This document shows positions 56,639 through 64,000 of a stretch of DNA of 64,000 bases, one piece after another. The notes under the pieces were generated by a model, which was not told where the DNA came from, searched no databases, and worked only from the letters and a program-made list of their open reading frames with translations. Each line of letters begins with the position of its first letter. The first letter of the stretch is position 1. Both the position numbers and the translations under genes were made by a program. This stretch comes from Pseudomonadota bacterium (lineage in GTDB: Bacteria > Pseudomonadota > Alphaproteobacteria > Acetobacterales > Acetobacteraceae), in assembly GCA_021805565.1 (NCBI GenBank), contig JAJZFA010000033.1, positions 1 to 64,000 on the forward strand, read 5' to 3'.

Positions 56639-57959
56639 CGGTTGGGGTTGGACGTTGGGAGATCGTACTGACGATGGTGCGCCACAGGACCGAGGATCCG
56701 CCATGAAGGGCGGCTTCGTGCATTTTGTAAAGCGACCGGTACATCAGACGGGCGAACAGACCCTCGATAAACATGCTGCGCCCGACCAGAAACCCCATCA
56801 GGCTGCCAACGGTGCTGTACCGCCCGAGTGAGACCAGCGACCCGAAATCCTTGTAGGTGTATGGCTCCAGCGCCGCGCCTGCCAGGATATGGTCGATCTG
56901 CCGCACCATATGCGAAGCCATCTGGTGTGCGGCCTGCGCCCGCGGCGGAACGGGCGCGGGCGATCCTTCACGTGGGCAGGATGCGCAGTCCCCAATGGCA
57001 AAGATGTGCGGATCGCGAGTGACCTGCAGCGTTGGCTTGACAACCAGCTGGTTGATCCGGTTGGTTTCCAGACCGTCTATCTCGCGCAGGAAATCGGGTG
57101 CCTTGACCCCGGCGGACCAAACAACGAGTTCGGACGGGATCAATTCGCCGCTTGCCAGCAGTACGCCGTCCGGGCGTACCTCGGCGACGCGGGCGCCAGT
57201 GCGGACCTCCACGCCGATGCCGCGCAACAGGCCCATCGTCGCCACCGATATCCGTTCCGGCAGGGCGGGCAGGATCCGCTCGGCCGCCTCGATCAGCACA
57301 ATCCGCACGTCGCGGGCCGGATCGAGCCGGTCCAACCCGTACGCCAGCACCGCGCGCACCGTGCGATGCAGTTCGGCCGCGAGTTCCGTGCCGGTTGCGC
57401 CGGCACCGATAATCGCGACATGCAACTGGCCGGGCCGAACGGGTTCGGATTGCGCATTCGCGCGTAAACAGGCGTTGACAAGGCGGCGGTTGAATCGGGT
57501 GGCCTGATCGGGATTTTCCAGGGGCACCGCATAGCGCGCCGCACCTGGCGTGCCGAAGTCGTTAGTCACGCTGCCAATCGCCATGATCAACGTGTCATAC
57601 GGAACCTGGGCCGGCGGCGTGATCTCGCGCCCTTCGTCATCGACCATGGCCGCCAGATGAAGCTGCCGAGCGCTGCGGTCCAGTCCGGTGACCTCGCCGT
57701 ACGTGTAGTTGAAATGGTGCCAGTGGGCCTGTGCCAGATAATTCAGCTCATGCTCGGACCGTTCCAGACTGCCGGCTGCCACGGAATGTAGCAACGGCTT
57801 CCACAAATGCGTACGCGACCGTTCGACCAGCGTGACTTTCGCCCGGCCGCGCCTGCCGATCGTGTCGCCGAGTTTGGTGACGAGTTCCAGCCCGCCTGCC
57901 CCACCCCCGGCGACAACGATGCGATGAGGTTCGTCTTTCGGATTGCCCGGCTGGACCAT
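56625..57959 (-). CDS. ndh: Type II NADH:quinone oxidoreductase (NDH-2)
   Basis: A 444-residue FAD enzyme that oxidises NADH without pumping protons. It has the FAD dinucleotide motif VVAGGGAGGLELV near residue 16, the NADH motif IIGAGATGTELAAEL near 185, the second FAD motif HIFAIGDCASC, and a C-terminal amphipathic tail with RLMYRSLYKMHE. This tail anchors the protein on the membrane. The gene is convergent with the FMN reductase, overlapping by 14 bp. Confidence 0.92.
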   Translation of the reverse strand: MVQPGNPKDEPHRIVVAGGGAGGLELVTKLGDTIGRRGRAKVTLVERSRTHLWKPLLHSVAAGSLERSEHELNYLAQAHWHHFNYTYGEVTGLDRSARQLHLAAMVDDEGREITPPAQVPYDTLIMAIGSVTNDFGTPGAARYAVPLENPDQATRFNRRLVNACLRANAQSEPVRPGQLHVAIIGAGATGTELAAELHRTVRAVLAYGLDRLDPARDVRIVLIEAAERILPALPERISVATMGLLRGIGVEVRTGARVAEVRPDGVLLASGELIPSELVVWSAGVKAPDFLREIDGLETNRINQLVVKPTLQVTRDPHIFAIGDCASCPREGSPAPVPPRAQAAHQMASHMVRQIDHILAGAALEPYTYKDFGSLVSLGRYSTVGSLMGFLVGRSMFIEGLFARLMYRSLYKMHEAALHGGSSVLWRTIVSTISQRPTPTVKLH

Positions 57960-58043
57960 GAAATCTACCTTCTGTCTGATCGTAGCGAGCGTAACGACGA
58001 TCGACGCCGGACGAAAGCGTTACCATCATGCAGTTGACACCGA

Positions 58044-59150
58044 TCATGCAGCCGCGGGTTGACGATCCTTGACAACCTGGTTCCGGCCGCCGCGCTTGGC
58101 CCTGTAAAGCGCATCGTCGGCGCGGGTCATGACCTGTTCGATGGACCCATCCGATTCCTGCTGTACCGCCAGACCGATGCTGATGGTCATGGGAATCAAC
58201 TGGCCGCCAAACATCAGACCTCCACCGGCCACCTGGGCGCACAGGCGTTCGGCCACTGCGTCCGCCGCTGCCGGCTGGGTGCCGGTCAAGGCGATCGCAA
58301 ACTCCTCGCCGCCCAGGCGTCCGAGAAAGTCGATGTCACGTATGTCATCGCGTAGCGTGGCCACAAGGTATTGCAGCGCATAATCGCCGCCCGCATGGCC
58401 GAACCGGTCGTTGATGGCCTTGAAGTGATCTACGTCGATCATCAGCACCACAAGCGACTGCCCCGCCCGCCGAACCGATTCGAATGCTCGCTGGGCGCAT
58501 GCGAGGAATTCCCTGCGGTTCAATGCACCGGTCAGGCCGTCCGTCGTCGCCAGGACACGCAATTTAATTTCCAACTGCTGCCGTTCGGCGATCTCGTTTT
58601 CCAATAAAATCCGGGCCTGCTCTGCCTTCTGGGCGTTTTCGGCCGCGGTTTCAGCCAGCGAAACCAAATACGATGCCTGATCCTCCAACACCTCGGTATT
58701 AAACCGCAGTTCGGCGTTGACCCTGACCACTGCGTCCGACGCTTCGCGGCGCAATTCCAGGGAGATGTCGGTGTACGTCAGAATACGGCCACCATCGGCG
58801 CAGGCAACGCACTGAAACAGCATGCGGCGGCGGTCGGCGAATTCGATCACGACCGGCGGAATCGAACCAGCGCGTATGGCACGCTCCCGGGCGTCCAGAA
58901 ACGCCGGCAAATCCGCGGCGGGGACATCGTACCATTCGTTGGCGCCGCCATGATCCAACAGTTGACGCAGTGTCGGCGGCGCTATTTGCAAAATCGCGGG
59001 CAATTGCCACAGCTCGGCAAACCGCCGGTTGACAAACCGGAGACGCATATCGGAATTGAACAGAATAATGGCGAAATCCACCACATCCAACGCCTCCGCC
59101 AGAGCAACATTCAGGACTTCGGGAGGCTCATCGATAAGGATACACGGCAT
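58044..59150 (-). CDS. PAS-GGDEF diguanylate cyclase
   Basis: A 368-residue signalling protein. Residues about 15-140 form a PAS domain (DFAIILFNSDMRLRFVNRRF), followed by a coiled coil (about 150-195) and a GGDEF domain with active-site GGEEF at residues 280-284. The RDID motif five residues before GGEEF is the product-inhibition I-site. It should make cyclic di-GMP in the cytoplasm. There is no EAL domain. The gene lies alone with a long gene-free stretch upstream. Confidence 0.93.
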   Translation of the reverse strand: MPCILIDEPPEVLNVALAEALDVVDFAIILFNSDMRLRFVNRRFAELWQLPAILQIAPPTLRQLLDHGGANEWYDVPAADLPAFLDARERAIRAGSIPPVVIEFADRRRMLFQCVACADGGRILTYTDISLELRREASDAVVRVNAELRFNTEVLEDQASYLVSLAETAAENAQKAEQARILLENEIAERQQLEIKLRVLATTDGLTGALNRREFLACAQRAFESVRRAGQSLVVLMIDVDHFKAINDRFGHAGGDYALQYLVATLRDDIRDIDFLGRLGGEEFAIALTGTQPAAADAVAERLCAQVAGGGLMFGGQLIPMTISIGLAVQQESDGSIEQVMTRADDALYRAKRGGRNQVVKDRQPAAA

Positions 59151-59544
59151 ATTTGGATGGTCCCGCCTGGATTCGAGTTTGCGCGTCCGCTGGCCGGCCG
59201 CGCGCGCCAGACAATCTGCCGAAATAATTAATATAACGTAAATCCGCCAGAAAATGGCTTGGCCAAATGAAATTTATTATACCGACAGCCTGCTCCTGTC
59301 CGGCCGACGGCGAACAAACTGTCGATAAAATTTTAGGTCAGAATGATTTTTTGGCGATTTTGCCCTTTGTCGATTTGAAGTGCGCGGCGATTTCCCCTCC
59401 CCTTTTCCCGGGGGGCCGACCGTGAACGTCGGAAAGCCAAAATTGTCGCAGCTGATGGGTTGCGTGCCCTGGAGCACGTTCGCTCGGCGCGTCGCGCATC
59501 GTCGTGGCGACTACGATCTGCGATCATGTCGCCGCATAAATTCT
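59151..59544. other. Gene-free region upstream of the GGDEF gene
   Basis: No coding sequence is supported. The first 150 bases are AT-rich and should include the GGDEF promoter on the minus strand. From about 59400 several small hairpins occur (CCGAC...GTCGG, GTGC...GCAC, GTCGC...GCGAC), leading into the stronger hairpin array at 59545. Confidence 0.45.
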
Positions 59545-59664
59545 GGGGCCGCGTAGGCGACCCCGCCCAGCCACCGTTTGGTGGCTCACTTCCTACAAGC
59601 CGCGTCAGCGACTTGCCTGCCGCTTCGAGCGACCAACATTTAAAGCCCCCGGCTTTGCCGGGGG
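59545..59664 (+). ncRNA. Candidate structured RNA or IS200/IS605 right-end (omega-RNA-like) remnant
   Basis: Four hairpins lie in a row. 59545-59564: GGGG C CGC GTAG GCG A CCCC. 59569-59586: AGCCACC GTTT GGTGGCT. 59597-59614: AAG C CGC GTCA GCG A CTT. 59646-59664: CCCCCGGC TTT GCCGGGGG, flanked by TTTAAAG and ATATTTAC. The first and third share the same plan with a C-A mismatch. The last is very like the right-end hairpin of IS200/IS605 elements, which forms the 3' end of TnpB guide RNAs. There is no tnpB, tnpA or other transposase near. Alternatively, the last hairpin is a terminator for the minus-strand thioesterase at 59767, which ends about 100 bases away. The strand is assumed. Confidence 0.35.
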
Positions 59665-59766
59665 ATATTTACTGTTTCGCTACGGAGGTTTTTGAGCAGC
59701 CTGCCAGATTTTTCCCTGAGCGGGCAGCTTTATCGGCGTGCTGACACATTTATTGCCGATGCCGCC

Positions 59767-60240
59767 CTAGCCCGGCAGCACGATCTTCCGTCCCGCGCCC
59801 CTGGGCAGCGTTTTCGGCGCGTGGTCAGTGACCGCCTGCCGTAACGCGGTAAATCTGTCCGGCGGAAATGGCGCCACGCGCCGAACCCCCATGTCGATAT
59901 GCAAGGCCAGAATTTCCTGCGCGGCAGATCGTTCGCCGCTTCCGGTATGGAACATTTCATGAAAATAATGCAGGCGCTTGCTGTCGGCACCCAGCAGCCA
60001 GGCGCGAACCCGCAGTGTGTCGCCAAGCACGACCTCACGTTCGTACAGCGTGTGGGTTTCGGCGGTGAAGCAGGAAAATCCCGACGCCTCGCGATAGGCG
60101 TCGCCGATCCCCAAAGCCGCATACATCGCGTCGGTCGCCAGATCGAAGACCACCACATAATAGGCGAGATTGAGGTGCCCGTTGGAGTCTATCCACTCCG
60201 GCCGGACGACCGCCTCGTATTCGACGATGGGTTTACTCAT
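59767..60240 (-). CDS. Acyl-CoA thioesterase, hot-dog fold (4HBT)
   Basis: A 157-residue thioesterase-like protein, most similar to betainyl/carnityl-CoA thioesterases. RPEWIDSNGHLNLAYYVVVFD matches the 4HBT active-site motif (the acid in WIDSNGHL), followed by LYEREVVLGDTLRVRAWLLGADSKRLHYFHEM. It hydrolyses an acyl-CoA. The ATG at 60240 was chosen; one a few codons upstream (60255) is possible. It is divergent from the CaiB gene, with 139 bp between starts. Confidence 0.85.
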   Translation of the reverse strand: MSKPIVEYEAVVRPEWIDSNGHLNLAYYVVVFDLATDAMYAALGIGDAYREASGFSCFTAETHTLYEREVVLGDTLRVRAWLLGADSKRLHYFHEMFHTGSGERSAAQEILALHIDMGVRRVAPFPPDRFTALRQAVTDHAPKTLPRGAGRKIVLPG

Positions 60241-60379
60241 GATGCGACGCACCATGTTAGGGGCGCGAGCGTCGGTCAAGTCGCATCCTGCGCTGCCGGT
60301 TCCGTGGATGGCGGCTGCTCGCCTCGACCGGCCGGATGGTTTCGTGGCAAGATGCGGTCCCGGAGAAAAGGATGCACGC

Positions 60380-61552
60380 ATGACAACAGGCCCCCTGTCC
60401 CGCTTCAAGGCGATCGATCTGACCCGCGTCCGTGCCGGCCCCACCGCTGTCCGGCAGTTGGCGGATTGGGGCGCGGACGTCATCAAGATCGAGTCGCCCG
60501 ATGGAGACGCCGGCCTGGGCGGCGAACGCCACGGACCCGATTTCCAAAACCTGCACCGCAACAAGCGCAGCGTCACGCTGAACCTAAAGGCGCCGGAAGG
60601 CGTCGCGATCATGAAGCGTCTGGTCGCCAAATCCGACGTCGTAGTGGAAAATTACCGGCCCGACGTGAAATTCCGGCTGGGCGTGGATTATGAAAGCCTG
60701 AAGGCGATCAATCCACGCATTGTGTATGCCAGCATCTCGGGGTTCGGGCAGGACGGACCGTATCGCGATCGTCCCGGCTTCGATCAAATCGCGCAAGGCA
60801 TGGGCGGATTGATGTCGATCACGGGCGAACCGGGGCGCGGCCCGATGCGCGTCGGCATACCGGTGGCCGACCTGACCGCCGGAATTTTCGCCGCGATGGG
60901 CATTTTGATCGCGCTGCTGGAACGGGAGCAATCCGGCCAGGGCCAATGGGTAACCAGCTCGTTGCTTGGCGCCCAGATTTCCATGCTGGATTTCCAGGCC
61001 GCGCGCTGGACCATTGGCAACGAAGTGCCAGGACAGGCCGGCAACAATCACCCCACCAGCATCCCGACCGGCGTTTTCGCGACCAGCGACGGTTACATCA
61101 ACATCGCCGCGGCGGGAGACGACATCTACCGCCGTCTGTGTAAAGCACTGCAAGCGGAACATCTGTTAACCGATCCGCGTTTCGTTACAGGGGCAGTCCG
61201 GTCGGACAACCGCGACGCCTTGAACGCGGCGATCGAGGCCGTGACCAAGACCAAAACCTCCGCCAGTTGGATCGAACTGCTGAACAAGGCCAGCGTCCCC
61301 GGCGGGCCGATTTACAAAATGAACGAAGTGTTCGCCGACCCACAGGTGAAACATCTGGGCATGACGCGAACCGTTACGCAAGCAGTGCTGGGCGACGTGG
61401 AAGTTGTCGGCCAGCCGATCGAACTCAGCCGCACGCCCTGGAGTATCCGTACAGCGGCGCCCGAACCCGGCGAACACACCGACGCGATTTTAGCCGAACT
61501 CGGATACGGTTCGGCGGAAATCGATAAACTGCACGACGCCAAGGTGGTCTAG
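60380..61552 (+). CDS. CaiB/BaiF CoA-transferase family protein
   Basis: A 390-residue class III CoA-transferase, which moves CoA between acids. N-terminal FKAIDLTRVRAGPTAVRQLADWGADVIKIE and SISGFGQDGPYRDRPGFDQIAQGMGG are the family's signature; the catalytic aspartate is in the GFDQIAQ segment (about residue 138). The ATG at 60380 has GGAGAAAAGG upstream. With the thioesterase and SDR around it, it fits a small acid or carnitine-like pathway (inference). Confidence 0.92.
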   Translation: MTTGPLSRFKAIDLTRVRAGPTAVRQLADWGADVIKIESPDGDAGLGGERHGPDFQNLHRNKRSVTLNLKAPEGVAIMKRLVAKSDVVVENYRPDVKFRLGVDYESLKAINPRIVYASISGFGQDGPYRDRPGFDQIAQGMGGLMSITGEPGRGPMRVGIPVADLTAGIFAAMGILIALLEREQSGQGQWVTSSLLGAQISMLDFQAARWTIGNEVPGQAGNNHPTSIPTGVFATSDGYINIAAAGDDIYRRLCKALQAEHLLTDPRFVTGAVRSDNRDALNAAIEAVTKTKTSASWIELLNKASVPGGPIYKMNEVFADPQVKHLGMTRTVTQAVLGDVEVVGQPIELSRTPWSIRTAAPEPGEHTDAILAELGYGSAEIDKLHDAKVV

Positions 61553-61561
61553 TGGTCCGAT

Positions 61562-61587
61562 GCCAACGCCCACTTCAGGGCGTTGGC
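61562..61587 (+). terminator. Hairpin downstream of the CaiB gene
   Basis: GCCAACGCCC and GGGCGTTGGC form a perfect 10-bp stem with a 6-base loop, nine bases after the CaiB stop. The following bases are not T-rich, so it is a probable, not certain, terminator. Confidence 0.5.
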
Positions 61588-61608
61588 TGAATCGGCCCAC
61601 AAAATCGG

Positions 61609-61658
61609 GCTAGTGCTCCGGCCCATGCTGTATCTTCTGAAAGTGTCGGAGCACTAGC
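61609..61658. repeat. 12-bp perfect inverted repeat, possible small mobile or REP-like element
   Basis: GCTAGTGCTCCG (61609-61620) and CGGAGCACTAGC (61647-61658) are exact inverted repeats 26 bases apart. Placed between the CaiB terminator and the SDR gene it could be a second terminator, a REP-type element, or the ends of a very small MITE. No target-site duplication is obvious. Confidence 0.5.
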
Positions 61659-61693
61659 GGCATTCGATTACACGACAGGAGGGGAAACAACAC

Positions 61694-62491
61694 ATGGATT
61701 TCACGGGAAAGGTGGCGCTGATCACCGGCGGCGGCGGCGGGATCGGACGCGCGGCGGCGCTGGGTTTTGCCCTGCGCGGCGCCAAAGTCATGGTCGTAGA
61801 TATGGATGCGGATTCCGGCCGGGCCAGCGCCGATATTATTATCCAGCGGGGCGGAACGGCGGCATTCGCCGAAGCGGATGTGACGAAGTCCGCATCTGTC
61901 AAAGACTATGTGGAAAAGACGCTGGCGGCGTATGGCAGAATCGACGCGTTCTTCAACAACGCGGGAATCGAGGGCAAAGTCGTTCCGATCCAGGATTACG
62001 ATGAGGACGTGTTCGACCGGGTCATCGCGGTGAACCTGAAAGGCGTCTTCCTCGGCATGCGGCACGTTCTACCCGTCATGCTGAAACAAGGGTCGGGAGC
62101 GATCGTGAATACCGCGTCCGTGGCCGGCTTGTTCGGCGGTCCGGGAATGCCCGCATACGTGGCGTCCAAACATGGCGTGCTGGGGCTGACGAAGGTCGCA
62201 TCGACCGACGTGGCCGGCCTCGGTGTCCGGGTGAACGCCGTGTGCCCCGGCCCCGTCGAAACCCGGATGATGCGGTCCCTTGAATCGCAGCGCAATCCGA
62301 ACGATCCCGATAGCGTGCGTGCCGCCTACGCCGCCGGGGCGCCGACCGGACGGTATGCCACGCCGGAAGAAATCGCCGGCGCCGTGCTGTACCTGTGTTC
62401 GGACCTGTCCAGCGACGTAACGGGCACGCATATCGTCATCGACGGTGGCCGTTCCGCGTCCGGCGGCGTCTCTCAGCCACGGCGCAATTAG
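61694..62491 (+). CDS. Short-chain dehydrogenase/reductase (SDR)
   Basis: A 265-residue NAD(P)-dependent oxidoreductase. The cofactor motif is LITGGGGGIGRAAA at about residues 9-22, then NNAG near 90, the catalytic Ser in VNTASVAG and the Tyr/Lys in AYVASKHG. DMDADS after the second strand, with an aspartate, suggests NAD rather than NADP. A ribosome site GGAGGGG precedes the ATG. The substrate is an alcohol or ketone, unidentified. The nitroreductase gene follows after 16 bp. Confidence 0.93.
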   Translation: MDFTGKVALITGGGGGIGRAAALGFALRGAKVMVVDMDADSGRASADIIIQRGGTAAFAEADVTKSASVKDYVEKTLAAYGRIDAFFNNAGIEGKVVPIQDYDEDVFDRVIAVNLKGVFLGMRHVLPVMLKQGSGAIVNTASVAGLFGGPGMPAYVASKHGVLGLTKVASTDVAGLGVRVNAVCPGPVETRMMRSLESQRNPNDPDSVRAAYAAGAPTGRYATPEEIAGAVLYLCSDLSSDVTGTHIVIDGGRSASGGVSQPRRN

Positions 62492-62507
62492 ACAAGGATC
62501 GTTTATC

Positions 62508-63146
62508 ATGCCGGATTTTTTCGAGATTATCGGTACCACCCGGTCGATGCGCCGGCTGAAACCAGACCCAGTGCCGGACGCACTGATCAAGCAAATCCTG
62601 GAGGCCGGAATCAGTGCCGCTAACGGTGGCAACAATCAAACCTGGCGCTTTCTGGTGGTGAAAGATCCCGCGATCAAGAAGGCCGTCCAGATTTGGTACA
62701 AAAAAGCGTTCGATGAAGTCGTCGGACCGCGTTACGCATCCAGCCCGCCACCGCCCGGCGTCACGGCGGACCGGTTTAAAAAACAACATGGCGCGGTCGA
62801 ATATCTGACCGAACATTTCCATGAGGCACCGGTATGGATTGTCGCGTGCCTCGTGGACGGCCCGAATCCGAACCGGGCGGCCGGGGCGTCGATCTATCCC
62901 GCCGTACAAAACATGCTGCTGACAATCCGAGCGCTCGGCCTCGGTTCCACGCTGACCACCCGCCACCTGCTGCACGCAAAGGAAAGCGAGGCGGCCCTCG
63001 GCCTGCCGGAGGGCGTGCATTCCTATGCCATTTTGCCGATCGGGTACCCGATGGGCACATTCGGACCGGTCGGACGCGGCCAATTGGCGGACTTCGTATA
63101 TCTGGACAAATGGGAGGCGCCGTACCCGGCCGTGATGGAGAAATAG
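62508..63146 (+). CDS. Nitroreductase family protein
   Basis: A 212-residue flavin-dependent enzyme. N-terminal TTRSMRRLKPDPVPD is the family start (an arginine cluster for FMN phosphate), followed by AANGGNNQTWRFLVVK and a C-terminal GLGLGSTLTTRHLLHAKES-like region. It reduces nitroaromatic compounds or quinones, or acts in an enal-reduction role. The start follows AAGGA. It is 16 bp downstream of the SDR gene, so they share an operon. Confidence 0.9.
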   Translation: MPDFFEIIGTTRSMRRLKPDPVPDALIKQILEAGISAANGGNNQTWRFLVVKDPAIKKAVQIWYKKAFDEVVGPRYASSPPPPGVTADRFKKQHGAVEYLTEHFHEAPVWIVACLVDGPNPNRAAGASIYPAVQNMLLTIRALGLGSTLTTRHLLHAKESEAALGLPEGVHSYAILPIGYPMGTFGPVGRGQLADFVYLDKWEAPYPAVMEK

Positions 63147-63252
63147 CCTTTACTGTCCTGGCGCGATCAAGGCTGGCGCAAGCCGATGCCGGAAGGGTGT
63201 CCGCTGCCATGACTTAACCGTTTGTAAACCTTTCCGGCGTACCATCGCCGGC

Positions 63253-64000
63253 ATGGACCTGACCGTCTGCATCTGCACCCACAACCGCCCCGGCTACGTC
63301 CGCGATTGCCTCGACGGACTGGCCGAGCAGACGGCCGGACGCGACCGCTTCGCCATTCTGGTGGTGGACAGTGCGTCCGCCCCCACCGCGGCGGCGGAAC
63401 TCGGTGTTCTGGCCGCGACCAGCGACGCCCGGATCGTCCGGGTTGACCAGCCGGGCGTCAGCCTGGCACGCAACGCCGGCGCATGGGCAGCGCGCACCCG
63501 GTTCATTGCCTATATCGACGACGACGCGATTCCCGCCGCGGACTGGGTGGACTCCATCTTGGCCGCGATTGCCCAGCCAGGCCGCCAGCCGGCCTTGATC
63601 GGCGGCCGTATCCTGCCGAAATGGGAAGCGCCGCTGCCCGCGTGGTGGCCGCATTCGCTGCGCGGCGTCCTGTCGATCATCGAGCATGAAGGACGCGGCG
63701 AATACCGCACCGCGGCCGTCCCCAAAGACCTGGAACCCTATGCCGCGAACATGATCGTGCATGTGTTGTCGCTGATCGCGGCCGGCGGGTTCCCCGGCAG
63801 CGCCGGCCGGTTCGGCCACTCGCTGCTGTCGGATGAGGAAGTCCAACTGGCCTGGATGCTGCAAGACGCCGGCTATTCCGTGCGCTACGATTCGCGGATC
63901 ACCGTGCATCATCAGATCCAGGCGCGCAGGCTGGAACCGGATTGGTTGTTGTCGCGACTGTATTGGCAAGGCGCGTCCACGGTGCTGACGCGGCGCCTGC
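63253..64000 (+). CDS. Glycosyltransferase family 2, partial
   Basis: The reading runs off the window; 249 residues are visible. It opens MDLTVCICTHNRPGYVRDCLDG, typical of GT-A family 2 enzymes, with FAILVVDSAS, LARNAG and YIDDDA (the acidic DxD-type motif, about residues 91-95). Later, LLSDEEVQLAWMLQDAGYSV resembles the conserved ED-type acceptor-side region. The sugar donor and acceptor are unknown. Its start ATG at 63253 was fixed by translating the DNA directly, because the frame has no stop within the window. Confidence 0.85.
   Translation, partial: MDLTVCICTHNRPGYVRDCLDGLAEQTAGRDRFAILVVDSASAPTAAAELGVLAATSDARIVRVDQPGVSLARNAGAWAARTRFIAYIDDDAIPAADWVDSILAAIAQPGRQPALIGGRILPKWEAPLPAWWPHSLRGVLSIIEHEGRGEYRTAAVPKDLEPYAANMIVHVLSLIAAGGFPGSAGRFGHSLLSDEEVQLAWMLQDAGYSVRYDSRITVHHQIQARRLEPDWLLSRLYWQGASTVLTRRL

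Noticed and set aside
1-64000. CRISPR arrays, prophage genes or known defence systems
   Set aside because: No series of regularly spaced direct repeats, no cas genes and no phage structural or restriction genes were seen.

Overview
The window is a high-GC (roughly 65%) bacterial chromosome segment with dense genes, many 1- and 4-base start/stop overlaps and few intergenic gaps. The gene set (class I lysyl-tRNA synthetase, lipA next to a COQ10-type gene, hfq-hflX, a complete yejABEF-type operon, a PEP synthase regulatory protein, CaiB, thiolase and SDR genes) points to an alphaproteobacterium, most probably Rhodospirillales/Acetobacteraceae. That assignment is inferred from gene content and protein style, not from a marker gene.

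Layout. 1-3.5 kb: a tRNA 3' fragment, a divergent HxlR regulator/isomerase pair, then an IS graveyard in which a citrate-type MFS gene has lost an internal block and its 3' end next to ISKra4-like and IS630-like remnants. 3.5-10 kb: serine hydrolase, GST, a DUF3237/nucleoside deoxyribosyltransferase pair, pgk, an FMN-dependent hydroxyacid dehydrogenase and an NRDE protein. 10-20.5 kb: purC-purS, an isolated phytanoyl-CoA-type dioxygenase, an RND pump with its adaptor, a divergent PEP carboxylase and an orphan HigA. 20.8-30.3 kb: a DMT transporter, two orphan branched-chain-type substrate-binding proteins, a thiolase, a small HMA protein, a cyclase/intradiol dioxygenase pair, the PEP synthase regulator and tRNA-Pro(CGG). 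30.5-36.1 kb: a complete oligopeptide/microcin C-type ABC importer. 36.2-45 kb: small secreted proteins, threonine aldolase, coq10-like, lipA, an unrecognised two-domain protein coupled to a HAD phosphatase, hfq, hflX and a type II haloacid dehalogenase. 45-51 kb: esterase, thiolase and a lysK-mprF-like operon. 51-59 kb: a carboxyltransferase, a MetX-like hydrolase/RidA/acyl-CoA ligase/FMN reductase run, NDH-2 and a PAS-GGDEF protein. 59-64 kb: a gene-free stretch of strong hairpins, then thioesterase, CaiB, SDR, nitroreductase and the start of a family 2 glycosyltransferase.

How it fits together. Much of the accessory content is carbon catabolism through CoA esters and aromatic rings (ring dioxygenase, cyclase, thiolases, acyl-CoA ligase, CaiB, carboxyltransferase, thioesterase, SDR) beside a core of housekeeping genes. 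No CRISPR array, prophage or complete defence system was seen. The most interesting signals are the hairpin array at 59545-59664, whose last hairpin resembles the right end of IS200/IS605 elements and TnpB guide RNAs but has no tnpB beside it; the PEP carboxylase homologue with altered catalytic motifs; the lysK operon carrying an MprF-like protein with half a synthase domain; and the unknown protein at 40503-41783.
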